This document shows, in pieces, positions 57,262 through 64,000 of a stretch of DNA of 64,000 nt. A program made the position numbers and the translations under genes. Each line of letters begins with the position of its first letter. Positions within the stretch are counted from its first letter, which is position 1. The DNA is taken from assembly GCF_030272615.1 (NCBI RefSeq), contig NC_081412.1:544904370-544968369 (forward strand), written 5' to 3'. The notes beneath the pieces were generated by a model. It saw nothing but the letters and a program-made list of their open reading frames with translations, did not search any database and had not been told where the DNA came from. Source of the DNA: Cryptomeria japonica. Taxonomy: Eukaryota > Streptophyta > Pinopsida > Cupressales > Cupressaceae.

Positions 57262-58941
57262 CATCAATGGCTATTATGTTGCTCATCATTATGTGACATT
57301 GGTAGCTCATTTACTGGGGGCTCATTGTCATTCATGATGGTACAATTTCAAGTGCAATCATATTTTTTTGAAGCAACATAATAGCCTAATTTTCTTGTTC
57401 CTATGGGGACAAGAGTGATTTCATATATCTCTTCTTTTGCTTATGTCCAAATCTCTCCCTAGAAGATTGTGTAAGTCCTTCTCATTGAGGTAATAATCTT
57501 TCCTTATTTTTATCTAAGGATCCACTTTTTCCTATTCCGTGGATGGTCTGAACTTTATTATTTGATGTTATTCCTTGTATGCATTTGTTGTTGATTGGTT
57601 CAAGGATTCTCTCTTACAAGAGGTGTAAGTCCTTGACTACAACCTCTTTTGCACTTGGTAAAATACATCCATAATGAATTCACTCTCCCAATTGGGTTAA
57701 AAAGAGCGTCATCCTTCATTAAGAATCACTTTCACCTCGCAAAAGAAGGAAGTATTGCATTCTTATTCTCTTCTTTGTCTTATTCTAGAAGATGTTATAT
57801 TTGTCTAAGACAGTTCCTCTTGGGGATAAGTGTCTTTTGTACAAAGATCTCTTCTCCTCTAAGGATCTCCTTTACACATACTACAAGATATCCCTTTTCA
57901 ACTATCTTATCCTTGCTTAAAGAGTGCAAAACTCTCTTGCTTGGATCTATGACATCGTTGCATTTTTTGGGGTATCTTCTTTTGTGATGAAGGTAGGTAT
58001 CCTTGTTCTACTTTGCTTATGACATAAACATTACACTTTTTGAGCAATGGGTCATTCTCGGAACCAGAGCACAGACTCTTAGAGCGAGATGTCTCCATTT
58101 TTCTTTTATGCAAGGTGATTATTCTTGGAACCAGAGCACAGACTCTTAGAGCGAGATGTCACGCTTTTGTACTATACATATACAGGTTGTAGCATACTTG
58201 AGCATAGACTCCTATGAGGTGCTTCTAACCTCCCTTACACACACATGCACGAGGTTGAGTGGAACTAGTGGCATAAGGCTAGACTTTCTCACTCTTCTCC
58301 CTTACATGGATCACCTAGACAGACTCTAGGGGCTAGTTTTCCATGTCCTTTTCCCATGGATCACCTAGACAAGATCTAGGGGCAAGAAGTCCATGTTTTC
58401 TCTCTCACTATTCTTCTCATGAATCACCAATGTGTGTATTCATGCTTTTTTCCTTTCTTTTCTTTCTCTTTTCATTTTGTTTCCATTTACATCCTTCATC
58501 TTGTGTTAGAGAACTCCCAAATCCTCACACTCTTTGTTGTGTTGGAATTGAGATTTAGTCCTCTTTCTTACCAAATGATTCTCCATTAGTTTTTGATCTC
58601 ATATCAAATCTTCTTGTGAGCATTTGTCATCAATATTCTTTAACAATTCGAAGTGGTAAACATGATACCCTGTTTCAACTCACTAAAATTAGCAAGCCGA
58701 AACAGGGGGGGGCATATAGCTACCCTTGAATTTTCATCACCTTCCTTAGTAAGCATTAGGTGATTTTGTGATCTAACGTGTGTTTTGTAGGGTGCGGTTC
58801 CTAACTGTGTACTGCAGATACCGCTGGGGGCTTCGTTCGACAGACTTATGGATATATCCTTTTTCAAATAATGTTTACTTTTCTGTACTTTAGCTTGCAT
58901 ATGCACGTAGTGTTTATATAACTGCTAAAGTGGGGGCTAAA
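57262..58941 (+). other. Non-coding 3' part of the non-autonomous element
   Basis: No domain of pol remains. It holds two short direct repeats: GAACCAGAGCACAGACTCTT at 58061 and 58128 (67-bp spacing), and ATGGATCACCTAGACA at 58306 and 58356 (50-bp spacing). It ends in the polypurine tract. Confidence 0.7.
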
Positions 58942-60583
58942 TGTAGCATTGTAAATTGTACACACTTGCTAGGGTGGTACAATTTCACACCTAGTTTAGC
59001 ACCCACCTTGGCGCATTTTGCATTTTGCATTACATTTCCCCTTTAGCACTTAATTAATCAAATTAATTAGGTCTAAGGTTCTATTTTATCATCTCCCACA
59101 TCATAAAGTTGGGCCCTTTCATTAAAGTGTGCCCCTTTCATTTTATTCTTCCAATACATCATTTAATCAAAAACCCTAATTAGGTCCTATTTCGAGCTTG
59201 GGGGCTTGATTTCGGGGGTCAAAACATCTCTAAATCACCTGTAACTTTAGGATTCTCTCTAAAATCATCATATCTGATGGCCCTGAAAATTTGGTGAAAA
59301 GTTGTCGGGACCATGGCGCCCGGAGTGCAACATGGTCCCGGACATTTTTCCCGAAACTTTAGGAGCGTAATCCAATCATAAAATAAAGCTTAACCCCAAG
59401 AAATTGGCAGGATATTCAATCTCTAGGTCGGCCAAAAGACGAAATTAAGACCTAGGGTTTCATATATAAGAGCTCTCTTTCTTCATTTGAAAGGATCCGA
59501 TTTTTGATTTCCAGGACCTCATATGCAGTGAAAGAGCAGATCTTTGAAGACTTCAACAACATTCAACATCCATCTATCAAGTATTCATCAATTCCATTCA
59601 TTCATTTAAGGCTTGGAAGACATTGAAGAACAATAGGAGATTACCGACTGAAGATTGGCTTGTACTCCTCCCTTGAGGGTTGGGTATGATTTCATGTTGT
59701 TTTCATGTCTTTGCATAAGCTTCGAATATATCCTTTATTCATGCTTTAGCTCACTTTGCATCTTGATTTAGAGCATTTACATTATCATTTACAAGCAATT
59801 AGGGTTTACTTTCTAGGTTGCTCTAGTTTGCTTTCTTGCATTTAAGGACCTTGCATACACACTAGGTCTGCACACACAATACATTTTACAATACAACTTG
59901 GCTATTCGTGGAGGTGGAAATCACCGAAGCAGGGGTTTGACTAAGGCAAAACCCTATATAGCCGCCCAATACCCTTTTCAGATATAAGTGCAGGTTTCGG
60001 GACTCGGACGACGCTGCAGGTTGCAGATCCAGGAGAAGCAGACTAAGACAGACCTACACACCAAATTTCAGAGAAAAAGACCAGGACAGGGGCATGGGGC
60101 GCCCTGGTCCTGCCAGGACAGGGGCGCTGGGCGCCCTGGTCCTCCTGACAGACAGCATTTTCAGCATTTTGACAGCTTTTCCAGGTTGCAAAACAGTAGT
60201 TTCCGGAGCAGTTTCAGGGGCAGAATCAGGACAGTGGCGCCCGCGCCCCCGTCCCAAACATTTTCACTCAGATTTTGACTTCGGGTACGCATTTGAATTC
60301 TTGTTTTGTCCTTGTGTTTACAGCTTTCCATTGTTTAAGTTCAATTCTGCAATCTTGTCATTAGTTCCTACTTGCATTTTGGGGTTAGGGATTGAACTTG
60401 CATTATTTTATCTTTCAATTACAACAAGGGAATAGAAATCCTAATAGGTAGCCCGTGGCTCTCTCTTCCACAAGAAGAAGTAGCCAATTGTGTGATACCT
60501 CTAGGCTCTTTCGTATTCCACAAGTGTGTGGTTGAAAGTGAGATTTGGGCATGTTTGCTTAGTGTCACTTTTTCCCCCACACA
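58942..60583 (+). repeat. 3' LTR of the non-autonomous element
   Basis: Matches the 5' LTR apart from one 30-bp GC-rich unit and scattered transitions; followed by GTTGA. Confidence 0.95.
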
Positions 60584-61065
60584 GTTGATAAGTGATGCTA
60601 CTCTAGCATGCAGCTCCATGCAACTCCAGTTTGGACATGAAGCTATCCATTCATCACCATGCATAAGCTATTTTTAGTTAATAGTTTTTTTTTGGTTTAT
60701 TCATGCAAATAAAGCATGTACTCCAGCATGCATGAATCCTTAGGACTATTTTTAGTTTTGCTTTTTGTATGAGTTTGTTTTTAGTAAATAAAGCATGTTG
60801 TGCATGCACTTATTGTATTCTTAATTTAGGGAGTAGTTTGTTTTTTTTAGTTTGAGAGCCTTAGTAGCTTTCCATGCAAAGCTAGGAATATATTTAGAAC
60901 TGCAGTTATTATTTATTCTTCTAGACTGCAAATTCTTTATATATACAGCCTCTATGTAATTTTTTAATTAAGCTTCAATAAAGATATTGGTGTTTTCTTC
61001 TTTTTTTTGTTATTGTTTGCTAATCAGTTGGTTCAGAGAGGATAGGTCAGGTTCAAAATTCTACA
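60584..61065 (+). repeat. 5' LTR body of the terminal copia element
   Basis: Runs from GTTGATAAGTGATGCTACTC to TCTACA. It includes a possible TATA box (CTTTATATATACAGCC near 60931) and an AATAAAG signal near 60978. The initial TGTTGA lies at 52044-52049. Confidence 0.8.
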
Positions 61066-61067
61066 AG

Positions 61068-61079
61068 TGGTATCAGAGC
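61068..61079 (+). other. Primer-binding site, initiator-Met tRNA type
   Basis: TGGTATCAGAGC, two bases after the LTR end. Confidence 0.92.
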
Positions 61080-61134
61080 AGGTAAAATTGTTTTGGGTTA
61101 AAGTTTTATTGTTGGAATTTCGCCAAAGTTAATC

Positions 61135-64000
61135 ATGTCGAATTATAACCATAAGCCTATTCCAGAATTTGATGGGAATGATTATGATTATTGGTGCATT
61201 AAGATGCTAACCTTTTTTATTGGAAAAGATTTGTGGGAGATTATTGAATCAGGTTATGAAGAGCCAACTGATTGGAATGCCCTTACAGCCAATGAAAGAA
61301 TAGCAAGAAAGGAAGCAAGGAAAAAGAATGCTCAAGCTTTGTTTCACATTCAGATAGCTCTTGATAAGAGCTTATTTCCAAGAATATCAGGAGCAACAAC
61401 TGCCAAAGATGCCTTGAAGACTCTACAAGAAGCTTACCAGGGTAGTGATCAAGTTAAAGTGGTCAAGCTTCAGATATTGAAGTGAGAGTTCGAGAATTTG
61501 AAGATGCAAGAAGCTGAAAGTATAAGTGATTATTGTGTCAGAGTCAAAGATGTGGTCAATAAAATGGCTACACTTGGAGAAATTGTAAGCAATGAAGTTT
61601 TGATAAAAAAGGTGTTGAGATCTTTGACACCCAGATGGAATCATGTAGCAATAATCATAGAAGAAAGCAAGGATTTGACAAAACTACAGTTTGATCAGCT
61701 GGTTGGATCCCTAATTTCTCATGAAGAAAGATTGAAAGATTCTTTTGAAGGTGTAAAGAAAGCATTTTCCTCTAAATTGCTAATCACAAAAATTGAAGAT
61801 GCAAGCAGCAGTAGTGCCAAAATCAATCAAGGCCAAGGTAAAGGGCAAAGCCAAAATTCTTCAAGAGGTAGAGGAAGAGGTGGCTCAAGAGGAAGTGGTG
61901 GTTTCAGAGGAAGAGGTAGAGGCAGATTTGATAAGAGAAATGTTCAATGTTACCATTGTAATAGGTATGGCCACTTTGAAAGAGAATGCAGATTGAAAGA
62001 AGGTAAAAGTGCTAACTATGCTCAAGAAAGTAGTGAGAATCCTCCTGATCACTTATTTTTATGTTATGCCAAGGGTTAAAATACTAGTAAAGATATTTGG
62101 TACCTAGATTCTGGATGCTCTAACCATATGACAGGAAATGAGAAATTGTTTTCAACAAAGGATGGAAGTTTCAAATCCAAGATCCAACTTGGTGATGATA
62201 AATCATTGGAGGTTGCTGCCAAAGGAGCTATGGAGGTCCAAACAAAAAAAGGTATAAAGAATATTCATGATATTTATTATACTTCACAATTGAAGCACAA
62301 TTTGTTAAGTGTTGGGCAGCTATGTGAGAAAAATTATAAAGTAGTCTTTGAGAATAAGACTTGTACTATCTATGATAAGAATAAGGATAATAGGGTGATC
62401 ACTGTTGTTCCTATGACAAGAAATAGGATGTTCCCTTTGAGGTTTGGTGAACATAACAACAGTTTGGCAAATATGGCTTATGAGGATTCAAGTTGGTTAT
62501 GGCATCTCAGGTATGGGCATTTAAATTTTCATAGTTTGAAGTTTCTAACCTCACATGCATTAGTTTCTGGTTTGCCCAAGGTTGAGGAACACAAGAAGGT
62601 TTGTGAAGGTTGTGCTAAAGGAAAGCATGCAAGAGAAAAGTTTCCAAAGGGCAATGCATGGAGGGCTCATCACCCACTTCAGCTTGTTCATTCAGATATA
62701 TGTGGTCCTATGCAGACTAAGAGTTTGGGTAAGTCATCATATTTCATCACTTTTATTGATGATTACTCACGAAATTGTTGGCTATATTTTTTGAAGGCCA
62801 AAGATGAAGTCTTGGATACATTCAAGAAGTTTAAAGCCCTTGTGGAAAATGAGAAAGGGTGCAAGATCAAATGTTTAAGGACTGATCGTGGAGGAGAATT
62901 TTTCTCAAAGGCTTTCCAAAATTATTGTGATTTTAATGGTATCAAGAGGCAACTTACTACTGCATAAAAACCTCAACAGAATGGAGTAGCTGAAAGGAAG
63001 AATCATACTGTGGTTGAAATGGCAAGGTGCATGTTACAAACCAAGGGATTGAGCAATTCTTATTGGAGAGATGGAGTTGCTACAGCGGTGTACATCCTCA
63101 ACCGTAGCCCCACCAGTACACTAGAAAAGATGACTCCTTATGAATCTTGGTATGGTAAAAGGCCTAATGTTAATCATTTCAAAGTTTTTGGTTGTTTGGC
63201 TTATGTGCATGTACCGGATCAGAATAGACAGAAGTTAGATGCAAAGAGTGAGTCATGTATTTTTATTGGGTATAGTGAGAAAAGCAAGGCTTATAGATTG
63301 TATAATCCCCTCACTAACAAGCTTATTGTCTCAAGAGATGTGATTTTTGATGAAGGGGGAGTTTATGGTCATAAAAAAGGCCATGTTGAGAAGCCAAAAT
63401 CTATTTTGAATGATGATATAATTGCTGATATTGATCATGAGCAGCCAACTAATGTTTCTATATCCAGTGGTTTAACTCCACCAAGCAATCCTTCATCAAG
63501 TTCTTTAGTACCAAGTTCAAGTCCAGCTTCTTCTCCAAGTTCTACAAGGAAAGTAAGGAGATTGAGTGATATCTACCAAAAGAGTGGAAATCAAGTACAT
63601 GAAGAAAACCCAATAGGTGAGATAGTGAATTTTACTTTATTAGCCAAGGCTGATTTTGAACCATCATGTTTTGAAGATGCATCTACTAATGAAGTTTGGG
63701 TGAAAGCCATGGAAGAAGAGATGGATTCCATTCACAGGAATGACACTTGGGAGTTAACCGAACTTCCACATGACAAAAAAAGGATTGGCACCAAATGGGT
63801 CTACAAGACCAAATTTAACAGTGATGGGAGTGTTCAAAGACACAAGGCAAGATTAGTTGCTAAAGGCTTCACACATAAATATGGAATTGACTATGAAGAG
63901 ACATTTGCACCAGTAGCAAGACAAGAGACCATACGAATGCTGATTTCATTAGCAGCTCAGAAGAAGTGGAGAATACATCATATGGACATGAAAAGTGCCT
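61135..64000 (+). pseudogene. Copia gag-pol, three stop codons, runs off the window
   Basis: A single phase is kept from ATG 61135 to the window end; no frameshift. Gag starts PIPEFDGNDYDYWCIKML. The zinc knuckle CYHCNRYGHFEREC is intact (about 61948-61990). Protease YLDSGCSNHMTG. GAG-pre-integrase WLWHLRYGHLNFHSLKFL. Integrase HSDICGPM, RTDRGGEF, then KPQQNGVAERKNH. GCLAYVHVPDQNRQ and a Ser/Pro-rich linker (63440-63560). Reverse transcriptase [47 protein letters not shown], ending at MDMKSA. Stops are TGA at 61483, TAA at 62077 and TAA at 62965 (a residue before KPQQNG). Three point changes would separate it from an open frame, so it is much younger than the relative at 3985-6060. Confidence 0.92.

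Larger units (their letters stand above)
52050..60583 (+). mobile_element. Non-autonomous gypsy-derived LTR element with protease/G-patch ORF
   Basis: LTRs 52050-53721 (1672 bp) and 58942-60583 (1642 bp) begin TGTAGC and end CCCCCACACA. GTTGA flanks both sides (52045-52049 and 60584-60588). A primer site (TGGTGAACCCGACG from 53725) and a polypurine tract (AAAGTGGGGGCTAAA, 58927-58941) are present. The LTRs differ by one 30-bp unit and roughly 22 substitutions counted by eye, mostly transitions, so insertion is fairly recent. The interior has a single long ORF and no reverse transcriptase, RNase H or integrase. Mobilisation would need an autonomous relative. Confidence 0.95.
52044..64000 (+). 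mobile_element. Copia LTR retrotransposon, interrupted in its 5' LTR and cut by the window end
   Basis: The first six bases of the 5' LTR (TGTTGA, 52044-52049) lie left of a nested element; the LTR resumes at 60584 (GTTGATAAGTGATGC, including the duplicated GTTGA) and ends ...TCTACA at 61065, about 480 bp in total. The primer site TGGTATCAGAGC follows at 61068-61079, then gag-pol from 61135. The 3' half lies outside the window. Same family as the decayed copy at 3985-6060. Confidence 0.88.

Overview
The window looks like nuclear DNA of a seed plant. A conifer or other gymnosperm is my inference, not proven: low-copy multi-exon plant genes sit among old, layered LTR retrotransposons, AT-rich spacers and long simple repeats. 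There is no bacterial gene organisation, CRISPR array or recognisable tRNA/rRNA gene.

Layout. (1) 1-16 kb: two glutamate receptor-like (GLR) channel genes arranged tail to tail. The + copy (1-3399, 5' end outside the window) has all six exons recognisable and one 1-bp frameshift. The - copy (15915-12370) has the same exon plan, including a 32-nt microexon, but is a clear pseudogene. Between them lie a badly decayed copia element, scraps of other elements and a dense micro/minisatellite block (9.4-11.8 kb). (2) 16-35 kb: a 14.6-kb CACTA (En/Spm) transposon at 18723-33308, with matching imperfect terminal inverted repeats and TAT target duplication. It carries a decayed Tnp2-type transposase, a long uncharacterised reading frame, an intronless copy of the splicing factor gene CWC22 and a fragment of a pentatricopeptide-repeat gene. 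A 993-bp inverted-repeat element has jumped into the CWC22 copy. (3) 36-51.7 kb: a - strand copia element (38568-51710) split by a + strand copia element (42646-50366, duplication CAACG). (4) 52-64 kb: a + strand copia element that runs off the window end and was hit 6 bp inside its 5' LTR by an 8.5-kb non-autonomous gypsy-derived element (52050-60583, duplication GTTGA). That element has an intact 1064-codon protease/G-patch reading frame but no reverse transcriptase or integrase.

How it fits together. Only the + GLR copy is a plausible host gene. The rest is a record of insertions whose order can be read from the nesting. The most unusual signal is in the CACTA cargo. Its three reading frames (uncharacterised protein, CWC22, PPR) are broken almost only by TAG codons, several at positions where the family or a sister repeat has glutamine. 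This fits CAG-to-TAG decay of methylated cytosine in CHG context. All functional calls rest on reading translated sequence by eye; no database search was run.
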